Shown: piece after piece, positions 33,293-42,881 of the stretch
Numbering within the stretch: the first letter of the stretch is position 1
Layout: the number at the start of each line of letters is the position of its first letter
DNA from: Planctomycetota bacterium
GTDB taxonomy: Bacteria; Planctomycetota; UBA8742; UBA2392
Length of the DNA: 64,000 bases
Direction of reading: 5' to 3'
Assembly (NCBI GenBank): GCA_027493625.1
Contig: JAOSKM010000001.1
Coordinates: forward strand, 1,145,489 to 1,209,488
The notes under the pieces: generated by a model
Database searches by the model: none
Told to the model about the DNA's origin: nothing
What the model saw: only the letters and a program-made list of their open reading frames with translations
Made by a program: the position numbers and the translations under genes

Positions 33293-34772
33293 CAGTCTTT
33301 GACCGTCACCGGTTTGCCGGACAGCAGGTCGAGCGCCGCGTTGAGCATGCGGTCTTCGTAGTTCCACCAGCTTGAGGTCTTGGCGATCTCGTCGCGGTTG
33401 TGGCGGGCCTGGCGGATGCGCAGCCGGGTGTGCACGCGCTCGCGCTCGCCATCGCGATAGCGAAGTTCCAAGTCAGGCTGTATGCCACCGTCTCCACCGC
33501 CGCGTTCTCCGCCGCCAGACGAATACAGCGACATTCCGAGATCGAAGGCCTCCTGATGGTTGTGAAGGCGGGCCCAGTGCATGAGCTGCAGCCCCAAGCC
33601 GGTGCCGCCCATTTCGGCCATGACACTGTCGGACGAGTTCTGAACTTTGCGGCCCAGCGGCGTGAAGTACTGCGTGGTGGTGATGTTCACCGTGTAGTTC
33701 GGGTCCGTCTGCAGCTTGTAGATGGTCTGCACGATCCCCTTGCCGTAGGTGCGCTCGCCGATGACGTAGGCGCGGCCGTGATCTTTCAGCGCGCCGGTGA
33801 TGATTTCGGCTGCGCTGGCGGTGCCGTTGTCCACCAGCACGATCAGCGGCAGGTCGGTGATGCTTTCGGCGTCGCGTGTGCGGTACTGGCTGTCGCTGGC
33901 GCGGTTGCTGTCGCGGCTGGAGTGCGTGAACACCACCAGCGCGTTTTCCTCCTTCAGCAGTCCGTCCACGATCTGCACGGCCGCGTGGACACGCCCCCGC
34001 CGTTGCCGCGCAGGTCGAGCACCAGGCCTTCCGCGCCCTTGCCGGCCAGTTCGACGATCGCTTCCTTGAACTGCGGGTCGTAGGTGTTGGCGTTGATGTC
34101 GCTGACCTGCAGGTAGCCGAAGCGGCGGCCGTCGCGTTCCTCAATGTGCACGTCATGCACGCTGTAGGTGATCACGCGGCTGCGCGTGACGTTGAAGTTG
34201 AGCACCGTCGCCTTGGGATCGTTGCCCAGCTTGGGATCGCCGCCGCGCCGGATGGTGAGCTTGACGATTGAGCCCTCCTGGTCGCTCTTGATGCGCGCCA
34301 CGCTGCTGTCGTGGGTCTGGTCGATGATACTGATGCCGTCCACGGCCACGATCACGTCGTCGCTCAGGATGCCGGCCTGCTCCGCGCCGCCGCCGGGCTG
34401 CAGGCCTGTGATGCGGATGCTGCCGTCCTCGTTGGGCGAGATGTAGACGCCGATGCCGAAGAAGCTGCCGCCCAGGTCCTGTGACTGCTCGCGCGCCTCG
34501 ATGGGCGGCAGCACGCGGGTGAAGCGGTCGCCGGTGCCCTGCGCCAGGCCGACCAGCGCGGCGTTGCGCAGCTCGGTTTCGTCCAGCTCGCCGTCGTAGT
34601 GGTCCAGCAGCTTCTGGCGCACCTCAAGGTAGAGCTGCAGGTCTTTCTCGGTGCCGGTGACGTCGGAAACCTCGGCCGCGGGCTTCTCGGCCACGAACAG
34701 CCAGATCACGCCGGCAATCACCAGCACGGGCAGGATGGCAAAGGTGGCGAAGAAGTAGGTGTAGCGGGCCAT
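33292..34772 (-). CDS. C-terminal processing peptidase (S41, PDZ domain), frameshifted
   Basis: From ATG 34772 a signal anchor (YFFATFAILPVLVIAGVIWL) leads into a helical region and a PDZ domain (GIGVYISPNEDGSIRITGLQ). The first half of the S41 core ends LVLDLRGNGGG. The frame then breaks and resumes at about 33990 in the next frame with AVQIVDGLLKEENALVVFTH. The catalytic region VDNGTASAAEIITGALKDHG carries Ser, and the Lys is in YGKGIVQT. One missing base in the C5 run at 33994-33998 or next to it would restore one chain of about 490 residues. CtpA-type proteases trim envelope proteins. Both the conserved position of the break and the intact second half suggest a sequencing indel. Confidence 0.85.
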
Positions 34773-34781
34773 GGGAAATTC

Positions 34782-34870
34782 GTGTCTGGTGACTGGTGGT
34801 TAGTGGCTGGTAGATAAACGTAACTCGCACTCGGACACGCCACCAGCCACTTAACACCAGCCACCAATCA
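34782..34870. repeat. Inverted short tandem repeats (core TGGTGGCTAG)
   Basis: The left arm GTGTCTGGTGACTGGTGGTT and the right arm CACCAGCCACTTAACACCAG / CCACCAATCAC are imperfect reverse complements. A close relative is at 43916-43998. It occupies the gap between the rhomboid-like stop and the protease start. Confidence 0.7.
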
Positions 34871-35863
34871 CTTTCTCTTGTTGCTCTGGTCGTCCAGGAA
34901 CTTGCGTTCGGCTCGGCTCAGGCTGTTGATGCCCTGCCGGCTGATCTTCTCCAGGATCTCGTCGAGCCTGGCTTTGTCTTTCTGGCGCTGCTCCTGCGCC
35001 TTTTCTTCTTCCTTGCGCTGTTTGTCGGCCGTGGCCAGGAACTTGCGCTCGTCGAACGACTTCTCCTCGTAGCTGTTCAGATAGCCCGGCTTCTCCCAGG
35101 GCTGCAGGTTCTGGTCCTGCTGGAAGCCGCCCGCCAGGCTGGGCAGGCGCCCGCGCTTCTTCAGCCACAGCATGTAGCCCGCGCCGATGGCCGCGCCCCA
35201 GATCAGCTGGGTGGGGCTGCCCACCGCCGGGCCCTCGCCAAACAGCCCGTACAGCAGCGCGACCACGGTAAACACCGCCACCAGGCCCAGCACCACGTTG
35301 CGGACGGGCCAGCCGAAAATCGATTTCTGGCGCGGCGCGATCCATACCGGCGCCATGAAGCACGCGACGATCCCGCCGCCGGGACCCATGATCACGCTGA
35401 TCTTCTCCCCCACCAGCCAGCCGTCCACCAGCGACGCCAGCAGGCCGGAAAGCACGCACGCCCCGATCAGCAGCATCAGGAAGCGCCGCGTGCCCAACAA
35501 CTGCTCCAGCATGCGCCCGACGAAGTAGACCATCATGACGTCGAGGATCGCCGTGACGATGCCGGGCGCTACCAACCAGTGGGTCAGCAGCTTCCAGTGG
35601 CCGGGGGCGAAACTGCCGCCCACGGGAACCACGTTCTGGGGTGCCAGTACGAAAAGCCGGTAGCCCAGCACGGCCTTTTCGTTGCCGGCCGCCACGGAGG
35701 CCCAGAACTCGGGGCTGGTGAACGCGAAGAAGTCGCTGACCACGATGGCAGCGATAAACGCCGCCACCAGGGCGATCATCATGCCCTTGGTGCCCTTGTG
35801 CAAGCCGGCCGAGAACTCGAACTTCGGTTTGCTCTGGAAGTAGTCGCGGTCTTCGTAGCCCAT
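34868..35863 (-). CDS. Rhomboid-like membrane protein lacking the catalytic serine
   Basis: 331 residues from ATG 35863 (MGYEDRDYFQSKPKFEFSAG). Six hydrophobic segments in rhomboid order (first MMIALVAAFIAAIVVSDFFA; then the HWKLLTHWLVAPG region typical of rhomboid loop 1). The helix that should carry GxSG reads MGPGGGIVACFMAP, with glycine for the nucleophile. The last membrane helix (LIWGAAIGAGYML) has no histidine. The C-terminal tail (LDEILEKISRQGINSLSRAE) is the usual DUF6576-like tail of planctomycete and bacteroidete rhomboids. Probably a pseudoprotease. Confidence 0.8.
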   Translation of the reverse strand: MGYEDRDYFQSKPKFEFSAGLHKGTKGMMIALVAAFIAAIVVSDFFAFTSPEFWASVAAGNEKAVLGYRLFVLAPQNVVPVGGSFAPGHWKLLTHWLVAPGIVTAILDVMMVYFVGRMLEQLLGTRRFLMLLIGACVLSGLLASLVDGWLVGEKISVIMGPGGGIVACFMAPVWIAPRQKSIFGWPVRNVVLGLVAVFTVVALLYGLFGEGPAVGSPTQLIWGAAIGAGYMLWLKKRGRLPSLAGGFQQDQNLQPWEKPGYLNSYEEKSFDERKFLATADKQRKEEEKAQEQRQKDKARLDEILEKISRQGINSLSRAERKFLDDQSNKRK

Positions 35864-36094
35864 GGCAGTCACTCCAACCTGTGCGGGGCGAAGTCGCAAG
35901 GACGAAGCGCGGCTGAGTCCCGGGTTTGCGAGGGCAGTCACATAGTGGCCCAGTCCGAATTGGACAAAAAAGGGCATTGGGATCGGGCCAATTTAAGCTA
36001 ACTTAACGGAAGTAATTAACCGGTCAGTGTCGACAGGAATATCGGCCCTACCGGGGTTTACGCACATCCGCATCACGACACACACCGAGATCGC

Positions 36095-37699
36095 ATGAAA
36101 GCAAGCCTGATCATCCGGGGTGGCAAGCGCGACGGGCAGCGCATCGCGCTGTCCACCACAGGGCGCGTGACCTTCGGGCGCTCCCCCTCCTGCGATGAAC
36201 GCTTTGAAGACGACAGCTTCAGCCGCGCCCACTTCGCCATCGAGGGCAAGGGCAGCTTCTACCTGCTGACCGACCTGCAGAGCAGCGCCGGCACCAGCGT
36301 CAACGGCAAGAAGGTCGCCAGCAAGATCCTGCACAGCGGCGACCGCATCGTGGCCGCCAACGTCGAGTTCGCGTTCAAGGTCAGCGACACCGCCAGCAAC
36401 AAAGTCGCCGCCCACAGCGGCCTGATGGAGGCCGAAAGCCGCGCCACCTCAATCCGCATCGAGGCCAACTTCGAAGACGGCAGCTTCGCCTTCGAAGACA
36501 CAGAGAAAGCCGGCAGCGACAACGGCGCCGACACCACCGAGTTGCTGAACCGCACCCGCACCGCACTGCAGACCATCTACCACGTCGGCAACCTGGTCTA
36601 CACGGCCGAGAGCCTGGACCGCGTGTGCCACACCATCATGGACGTGGCGATGGAAACGCTGGACCCGGACCGCGGCTTCCTCGTGATGTACGACCCGGAC
36701 GAGAAGGTGCTCGAGCCCGTGGTGGTGCGCCGCAAGCGCAACGGTAACGGCAACGGCGGCTCGAGTAGAAGCACACGGCTTTTGCGGGCCGTGGACGATG
36801 AGTTGACCCTGTGCCGCCCCATCATCCTGCACAGCGTGAAGAAGGGCCTGAGCGTCATCAGCGACGCCGTCTACCCGGAAACCGGTGACGCCAGCAGCAA
36901 GCACATCCGAAGCGCCATGTGCGTTCCTGTCCGCACCAATACGGACATTATCGGTGCCATTTATCTGGATCGCGTCGACAACGACACGCCATTCCACCAG
37001 CACCACCTCGAACTGCTGGCCGGCATCGGCCGCCAGGCCGGCATCGCCGTGGAACGCTCGCGCATGCTGGAGGAAATGGAAGGCCTGTTCTACTCGTGCG
37101 TGCGCGCGCTGGTGACCAGCATTGAAGCCAAGGACCAGTACACCCACGGCCACAGCGAGCGCGTGACCGCGTTCGCCGTGACGCTCGCCGAAGAAATGGC
37201 GCTGGATGCCGAGACCCTCGACAACGTGCGGCTGGGCGCGCTGCTGCATGACGTGGGCAAGATCGGCGTGGCCGAGAAGATTCTCACCAAGCCTTCGCGC
37301 CTGACACCCGACGAGGTGAAGATCATCCGCCAGCACCCCGTGCGCGGCGGCGAGATCCTGAGCCACATCGGCAACATCCCGGGCGTGATCGCGGCCGTGA
37401 AGCACCACCACGAGATGTACAACGGGCTGGGCTACCCGGACGGCCTGGTGGGCGAAGAGATACCGCAGACCGCGCGCATCGTGGCCCTGGCCGACGCGTT
37501 CGACGCCATGACCAGCAACCGCAGCTACCGCCGCAACTTCGACGTGGATGAAGCGATCAGCGAGTTCACCCGCTGCAGCGGCGACCAGTTCGACCCCGAG
37601 GTCTGCTCGGTCATGATCAAGCTGCTCCGCGACGGCCGCATCATCCCCTGCAACGAGCTGTTCGCCAAAGGCATCGACATCAGCAAGTCGATCTACTAG
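36095..37699 (+). CDS. FHA-GAF-HD-GYP signalling protein
   Basis: 534 residues. Residues 1-95 are an FHA phosphothreonine-binding domain (GRSPSCDERFEDDSFSRAH, then SSAGTSVNG). Residues 160-330 are a GAF domain ending in RQAGIAVERSRML. Residues 340-525 are an HD-GYP domain: HGHSERVTAF, LLHDVGKIGV and HHEMYNGLGYPDGLVGEEIP. The GYP triplet is present within NGLGYPDG; HD-GYP enzymes degrade cyclic di-GMP. The domain order suggests that kinase signalling through FHA and a small ligand through GAF control c-di-GMP turnover. The last 44 bp of the gene are duplicated at 39985-40028. Confidence 0.93.
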   Translation: MKASLIIRGGKRDGQRIALSTTGRVTFGRSPSCDERFEDDSFSRAHFAIEGKGSFYLLTDLQSSAGTSVNGKKVASKILHSGDRIVAANVEFAFKVSDTASNKVAAHSGLMEAESRATSIRIEANFEDGSFAFEDTEKAGSDNGADTTELLNRTRTALQTIYHVGNLVYTAESLDRVCHTIMDVAMETLDPDRGFLVMYDPDEKVLEPVVVRRKRNGNGNGGSSRSTRLLRAVDDELTLCRPIILHSVKKGLSVISDAVYPETGDASSKHIRSAMCVPVRTNTDIIGAIYLDRVDNDTPFHQHHLELLAGIGRQAGIAVERSRMLEEMEGLFYSCVRALVTSIEAKDQYTHGHSERVTAFAVTLAEEMALDAETLDNVRLGALLHDVGKIGVAEKILTKPSRLTPDEVKIIRQHPVRGGEILSHIGNIPGVIAAVKHHHEMYNGLGYPDGLVGEEIPQTARIVALADAFDAMTSNRSYRRNFDVDEAISEFTRCSGDQFDPEVCSVMIKLLRDGRIIPCNELFAKGIDISKSIY

Positions 37700-37701
37700 C
37701 C
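37658..37701. repeat. Direct repeat, copy 1: 3' end of the HD-GYP gene
   Basis: Begins CTGTTCGCCAAAGGC and ends ATCTACTAGCC, including the stop. The copy at 39985-40028 matches 42 of 44 bases. The pair brackets two minus-strand genes. Confidence 0.9.
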
Positions 37702-37727
37702 AATGGCGCGGCATGTTCACGCCGCGG

Positions 37728-39101
37728 TCATTCCTCTGGTGGCGGCCGGGAGACATCGAACTCGACAGTTGCCGCCGGCGATACCTCGGTCAACTCAACG
37801 TTCTTCCAATAGCAACGTCCGGTATTCTTGATTCTCACCGCTACGATGTAGGCTCGAAGCGGCAGTTTCTCAATCACAGCACGACACTCCGAAAACGCAG
37901 TTGGCTCCACAATGGGGGCTGCCATCGGCTGAAGCACCTCAAGACTGAAGTCGGCATCGGAATCAGTGCCGGTGATCGTGACCTCGATTCTGCCCGCAGC
38001 AGTTGGCAATCGGACGACACCCAAGTCAAACACTCGCCCGGCGAGCAACATGAGTTCAAATCGAACAACCTCTGTACCCTCGCCCTGAACACAAACAGTC
38101 AGGTTGCCTGGAGGCAGGTGCGTCAGCGTCGCCAAGCCGTCATCGTTTGGATTGGCTTCCAGCCCGGCGATAGCGGACCCAGGATTCGCCTTAAGGTCTC
38201 GATAGCTGCGATAGCGTCCTGTATCTCGAAAAAGTACGGAAGCAAGCAGCGGCACGCCGGATTCGTCAACCGGCTGCGCTGTAACCGTAGCCGCTTCCTG
38301 TAGTACGGCCGAGACTTTGCGATTCTCGCCGGGTTGCAGGTCAATCCACTCGGACTGCCAGGCACCTTCGCCAATAACCACCACACGAAACCGCTGTGGG
38401 CGAATAATCCGAATGGCGGGCGACGTGTAACTGCGCCCGCCGAACCAGGTGTTCGAACTCAGGACGGTATACCCGGTCTCGTCCTCTATTCGCAGCCACA
38501 GTTTTTTTTCGGCTGGAAAGGCGCTGACGTCCACCGTGATCGTGGAGTTCGGTTCATCGGTGGCCGGTACCACACAGTGGACGTCCGGACTCTGGCGCAA
38601 CTCCGCGTCGCTCAGCTTGAATTCTTCAAACATGAATCCGGGACGCAGAGACGACAAGGATATGGACAGCCCCTTCGTAATGTCAGCGTGCTCCAGCAGC
38701 ACCGGCTGCGTCTCTGTCACTTCAATGTCGGTTTCGACTGTCCCAAGTCGCACTCGAATCGGTCCGACAAATGCTTCGCCATCCTCGTAAGTTACCCAGA
38801 TGCGAACATCAGCGAAATCGATCGGCTTGGCCTCGGCGGCTTGGCGGGCAGGCTTCGCCGACTCTCGTCCTGGCTCCGATAGCATGTCCGGTTGCTTGTT
38901 CGCGGGGTCACTGGGCGCGGACGAGATTGGCGCATATCGCTCGCTGCCTTGCTCGTCATTCGGAGCCGGTCCACGGACCTCCACGCCGGTTCCCGGTGCA
39001 TCGAACAGCGTGCCGTACACCAGCCAGCCAAGTACTGCACCCATGCAGAGCAGCAGCACTCCGGCCAGCCAAAGCCATTTTCTCTGGTCGCTTTCACCCA
39101 C
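37728..39101 (-). CDS. Membrane-anchored beta-rich protein, unknown function
   Basis: 457 residues. A short cytoplasmic start, one membrane helix (WLWLAGVLLLCMGAVLGWLV), a proline/serine-rich linker, then beta-rich domains, one resembling carboxypeptidase regulatory-like repeats (QPVDESGVPLLASVLFRDTG). The layout matches the plus-strand genes at 40046 and 41487, suggesting a distant relationship. Base composition looks lower in GC than the neighbours. It lies convergent to the HD-GYP gene and inside the block bracketed by copies of that gene's 3' end. Confidence 0.7.
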   Translation of the reverse strand: MGESDQRKWLWLAGVLLLCMGAVLGWLVYGTLFDAPGTGVEVRGPAPNDEQGSERYAPISSAPSDPANKQPDMLSEPGRESAKPARQAAEAKPIDFADVRIWVTYEDGEAFVGPIRVRLGTVETDIEVTETQPVLLEHADITKGLSISLSSLRPGFMFEEFKLSDAELRQSPDVHCVVPATDEPNSTITVDVSAFPAEKKLWLRIEDETGYTVLSSNTWFGGRSYTSPAIRIIRPQRFRVVVIGEGAWQSEWIDLQPGENRKVSAVLQEAATVTAQPVDESGVPLLASVLFRDTGRYRSYRDLKANPGSAIAGLEANPNDDGLATLTHLPPGNLTVCVQGEGTEVVRFELMLLAGRVFDLGVVRLPTAAGRIEVTITGTDSDADFSLEVLQPMAAPIVEPTAFSECRAVIEKLPLRAYIVAVRIKNTGRCYWKNVELTEVSPAATVEFDVSRPPPEE

Positions 39102-39152
39102 CGGTACTTCTCCTCACTTGCAACTTCGCACGGTTCGCCTTTTTTGTAGCAA

Positions 39153-39886
39153 TCACTTGAGGTCCCATTCAGCGTTCGTGCCGTCTGGGCGAACAATCTT
39201 AACCAGGCCACCGGTCTTCTCGCTGTACGCGACGGCCGTCCCTGTCCATGGCTCCAAGTGGTGTGCCCCTGCCTCAATTTTGGGCTCGGGCCGTGAGGAC
39301 TTTATGGAGCCCTCGCATTCGGACCGATAGGCGGTGTCCAGTTTCTTCTGGGCCCTACGGTCGGTTACGGTAAGCTTGCCCTTGACGAAGTCAGTCTGCT
39401 TGGGTCCGATTTCATCGGACTTGAGCGTCACGCTCTCTGTGGCTTCGTCGCTTCCCGCACCGGGATTGTATGTGTACACAAGGCGGAACTTGGCGAACGC
39501 CTCATACGATCCTTGATTCGGGTCACCCGCCTGGTCTGCCTTCGCATATGCAGTCATGCGCGCCTCGAGAGTCACGACCCAGACAGGGAACTTTACGTGC
39601 TCAATGTTACCATCAAGCTTGGTTTGATCGGAGGCGCTGCCGGAATCGCTCAGTTCTTTGGTCGTGAAGTTCTGCAAGGTCGCTTTCATCGTTACGCCTG
39701 TCTTTCCGCCCAGTTCAGGTCCGGCAAGCACGTACCCGTTCAGTCCACCTTTGGTATCGCCCGATGGTGTGATCGTCAGTGTCGCGTCAGGCGCCGGCGG
39801 CGCACCGACAACACGACCCACTCCCCCAATGCACATTCCAGCCAGCACAACTAGCAGCCCGACACTGGCCTGAGAATGATGTTCAT
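39153..39886 (-). CDS. Exported protein of unknown function, signal peptide probably frameshifted
   Basis: The best start is ATG 39886, preceded by AAGAGGAAAAC, a strong ribosome site. It begins MNIILRP but hits a stop after 11 codons. The adjacent frame then supplies VGLLVVLAGMCIGGVGRVVG, a signal-peptide core, and about 210 residues of mature protein ending PDGTNAEWDLK. One missing base near 39868 would join them. In the open frame the sequence upstream to 40013 is only antisense of the HD-GYP 3'-end repeat. The mature protein is beta-rich (TMKATLQNFTTKELSDSG, FRLVYTYNPGAG) with no family I recognise. Confidence 0.6.
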
Positions 39887-39984
39887 GTTTTCCTCTTATC
39901 TGATACTGCTCATGAATGTTTTGACCGGGTGTGACGGTAGTATGTTTTTTTTCAGATGCAAGTTTCCTCTCTGGAAATAGTAAC

Positions 39985-40028
39985 CTGTTCGCGAAGGGCA
40001 TCGACATCAGCAAGTCGATCTACTAGCC
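39985..40028. repeat. Direct repeat, copy 2: duplicated 3' end of the HD-GYP gene
   Basis: Matches 37658-37701 in 42 of 44 bases, including the codons for GIDISKSIY and the stop. It lies just before the plus-strand gene at 40046. Confidence 0.9.
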
Positions 40029-40045
40029 CCTGACGGAGAGGGCCG

Positions 40046-41299
40046 ATGCGCAGGCCGTTGCTTGCTGCTTGTGTATTGCTGGCGGCAGGCGTCCTCGTTG
40101 GTTTCACCTGGTTTTTGCTCGGCGGGACTGAACCGGTGCTCCCGGCCGTCAGCTCCGCGCCCGCGAGCACCGGGCACGACATCCCGCGCAGCAGGCCGCT
40201 TGAGGCTACTGCGATTCCAACGGTACCGTCTGAAGCACAATCATCGTCTCCGGACGTTGTCGAAGAGCCCGCTCAACCTGGCACCGAGTCAACCAGTCCC
40301 CCTCGACCGACAAGCCGCTCGGGTGGAAAGACCAGATCATTGACCGCTACACGGAGCCGCGAGATCCACAACACCGCGTGACACTGAAGGGCGAGGTGGT
40401 GGACATCGCGGGACGGCCCGTGGCCGGGGCCGCTGTCACCGTGATCGGCGCTGTTTCATCCGACAAGTACAAGACCAGACGCGGCAGACAGGAGCTGGCG
40501 ACCACCGGCCAGGACGGCCACTTCGAAGGCAGCTACACGCTGTCCGGCAATGCGGTGTTTGAGCTGATTCTGACCGCCAGCCTGGACGGGCTTGTCAGCG
40601 AAGAACTCACCCTGGCGGTGCGCGCCGGCGACACCTACGACGGCATCCTGATTACGCTGCCCGAGGGCGGCTCAGTCTCGGGCCAGGTGGTAGGCGCGGG
40701 TTTCGAGCCCATCGTGGGGGCGAGCATCTCGATAGCGACTCCACTGTCCGAGCGACGCGAACGGGTTGCGCAGGGCTGGCCTTTCGGCCGCGCAGGCGTC
40801 AGCGGCCCGGACGGGCGTTTCACGGTCGCGAACCTTCAGGCTGGTGAGTACCAGTTGACCGTCAGGGCACGCGGATACACCTCGGCGAAGGTGACAGTAA
40901 CGGTGATCGCCGGCGTGAACACTGAGTTGCCTTCTCCCATTGTGATGACAGCCAGAACCTCGCTTACCTTCAAGCTGACCTGTTCCGATCGACAGCCAGG
41001 CGGCAGGTTCACGGCCAGGTTCAAGCTTGCCGACGGAAGCACGGTCGAATTGACCGCTGAGGCCGAGCCCGGCGGGCGTGCGCTGCTGGAAGACGTGCCC
41101 GAGGACGCGCCCGAAATGACCATCCAGATGCCCGGCTTCCAGCCCACGTCGGGTATCGCGATTGCTCCTGTTAAAGGAAGCGCATGTGGACATTGGAGAG
41201 ATCAAGCTGCTTCCCGCGCAATCCGAACAGCAGGACTGGAGCCCGCTGGATTTACCCATCTCTGCTTGGCCTCTTAAGGTCGAATCCGACTTCCGCTGA
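40046..41299 (+). CDS. Membrane-anchored carboxypeptidase-regulatory-like protein, two frameshifts
   Basis: Starts MRRPLLAACVLLAAGVLVGF (anchor) with a proline/serine-rich linker. The frame breaks in the C5 run 40298-40302; adding one C gives a continuous DKPLGWKDQIIDRYTEP leading into VTLKGEVVDIAGRPVAGAAV. A second break at GG 41176-41177 (one extra G) precedes the true C-terminus HVDIGEIKLLPAQ, ending with the stop at 41297-41299. The corrected product is about 417 residues. It is a paralogue of the gene at 41487: both have two carboxypeptidase-regulatory-like beta repeats (GxVVDxxGRPVAGA; GQVVGAGFEPIVGASI) and a C-terminal beta domain. Function unknown; probably periplasm-facing. Confidence 0.7.
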
Positions 41300-41300
41300 A

Positions 41301-41410
41301 ATGCAACTGCGGGAAACCACGAAGGGCCACCAGGGGCCGCGAAGAACAGCAACTCACGCGTTACTTCGTGGTTCTTCGAGGTCCTTCGTGGTTAACATGT
41401 GTTTGCAGTT
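41301..41410. repeat. Hairpin element of cttcgtgg units, copy 2
   Basis: The left arm CCACGAAGGGCCACCAGGGG and the right arm CTTCGTGGTTCTTCGAGGTC, with the loop AACAGC..CTCACGC.TTA also found in the copy at 14685-14764. It begins right after the stop of the preceding gene. Confidence 0.75.
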
Positions 41411-41486
41411 GTCTGTAACGCAGCATTTCTGGAACCCGTGCCAGCGTATTGCGTCCTAACCGGGAACACTTGGTTGCGAGGTTGAG

Positions 41487-42881
41487 ATGCGGCGTTTTCT
41501 GATCATTCTTTCGGCGGTGCTCTTGCTGGCCGGGTTGGCCCTTGGCGGCGCTTTCATGGTGTATGAGGCGGGCAACGGGCCGGCGCCGGTTGTTGCCGCG
41601 CCCGAACTAGAGCCCGAGCCGCTGTCGGCCGCGCTGCCTGAGAACAAGCCCCTTGAGGCTGTTCAGGCCGACAAGCCCGCACCCGAGCCGCAGCCCGCAA
41701 AGGAAACCGTCGCGCCGGAACCCGAGCCCACGCCCGAAGTCACGCCCGACAAGCCCGCCACCGACCCGCGCATCGAGGCCATGCGCGCCGAGATCGCCAA
41801 GGCTCTTGAGCAGGCAGACCTGAGCGAGGCAGAGAAGAAGCTGCAGATCGAGAAGCTGGAGCTGGCCCTTGAGGCCATGCAGGACGAGTTAGGCAAGGCC
41901 GTTACCATCAAGGGCCGCGTCACAGACCACGCCGGCCGGCCCGTGGCCGGCGCCAGGATCGTCACCAGCCTTTCCAGCGCCACGCCCAACGACGCCAAAC
42001 GCCGCCGGATGGCCAGTAGCGTACGGACCCTCGGCACCAGCGACGAACAGGGCTACTACACCGCCATCTACATGGGCCTGAAGGAAGGCTCGGCCGAGCT
42101 CGACCTGTATGCACAGGCCGCCAACCTGCTGCCCAGCCCCAAACAGGCGCTGACGGTCATGGCCGGCGAGACTTACGAGAACATCAACTTCACACTGGCC
42201 CAGGGTGCCGGCATCAGCGGGCGCGTGGTGGACCAGAACTTCAACCCCGTGGCCAACGCCCGCGTGTACGCCGCGCAGGGCGGTGACAGGGAGCGCCGCC
42301 GCAGCGCTATCGCCGCGTACAGCGCCATCACCGACGACAAGGGCTGCTTCAGCATCGGCGGCATGGTCGCGGGCAGCTACAGCATCAGTGTGCAGTGCAC
42401 CGGCTACACCATGCAGGAGAAGGCGCAGAGCATCGACGTGGTGGAAGGCGAGCCCACGCCGCTCGCGGCCGACATCGTGCTGAACACCGCCACCGGCGTG
42501 AAGCTGAAGCTGACCAGCGCGAACGGCACGCCGAAGGGTTACTTCCTGGTCAACTTCTTCACGGCTGACGGCAAATCCAGCCGCAGCTCAGGCACGACCA
42601 ACGCCGACGGCGTTGCGCTGGTGGTGAACGTACCGGAAGACGCGGTGGAGTTGCAGGTGACCATGCGAGGCTACAAGGTCTCGGAGCGCGTGCGCTTCAG
42701 CGTCTATCCCGGCGCCCACGGCGACGCGGGCGAAATCTGGCTGATAGTCGAGGAAGAGCACGCCAAGTCCGACCGTAGAGCTTCTCCCCCATCGGGCCTT
42801 GCCCCCGAGGACGACACGAACCGCAAGCTGGAGGAGCTCGAAAAGCTCCGTGAAAAGCTGCGCCATTCCGAGGGCAAGTAG
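41487..42881 (+). CDS. Membrane-anchored carboxypeptidase-regulatory-like protein with coiled coil
   Basis: 464 residues. Membrane anchor FLIILSAVLLLAGLALGGAF, then a proline/glutamate-rich linker (residues 30-90). A coiled coil follows (ALEQADLSEAEKKLQIEKLE, residues 100-140), then two carboxypeptidase-regulatory-like repeats (GRVTDHAGRPVAGARIV; GRVVDQNFNPVANARVY) and a C-terminal beta domain. The last 25 residues form a charged helix (NRKLEELEKLREKLRH). Intact paralogue of the frameshifted gene just upstream. Role unknown. Confidence 0.8.
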   Translation: MRRFLIILSAVLLLAGLALGGAFMVYEAGNGPAPVVAAPELEPEPLSAALPENKPLEAVQADKPAPEPQPAKETVAPEPEPTPEVTPDKPATDPRIEAMRAEIAKALEQADLSEAEKKLQIEKLELALEAMQDELGKAVTIKGRVTDHAGRPVAGARIVTSLSSATPNDAKRRRMASSVRTLGTSDEQGYYTAIYMGLKEGSAELDLYAQAANLLPSPKQALTVMAGETYENINFTLAQGAGISGRVVDQNFNPVANARVYAAQGGDRERRRSAIAAYSAITDDKGCFSIGGMVAGSYSISVQCTGYTMQEKAQSIDVVEGEPTPLAADIVLNTATGVKLKLTSANGTPKGYFLVNFFTADGKSSRSSGTTNADGVALVVNVPEDAVELQVTMRGYKVSERVRFSVYPGAHGDAGEIWLIVEEEHAKSDRRASPPSGLAPEDDTNRKLEELEKLREKLRHSEGK

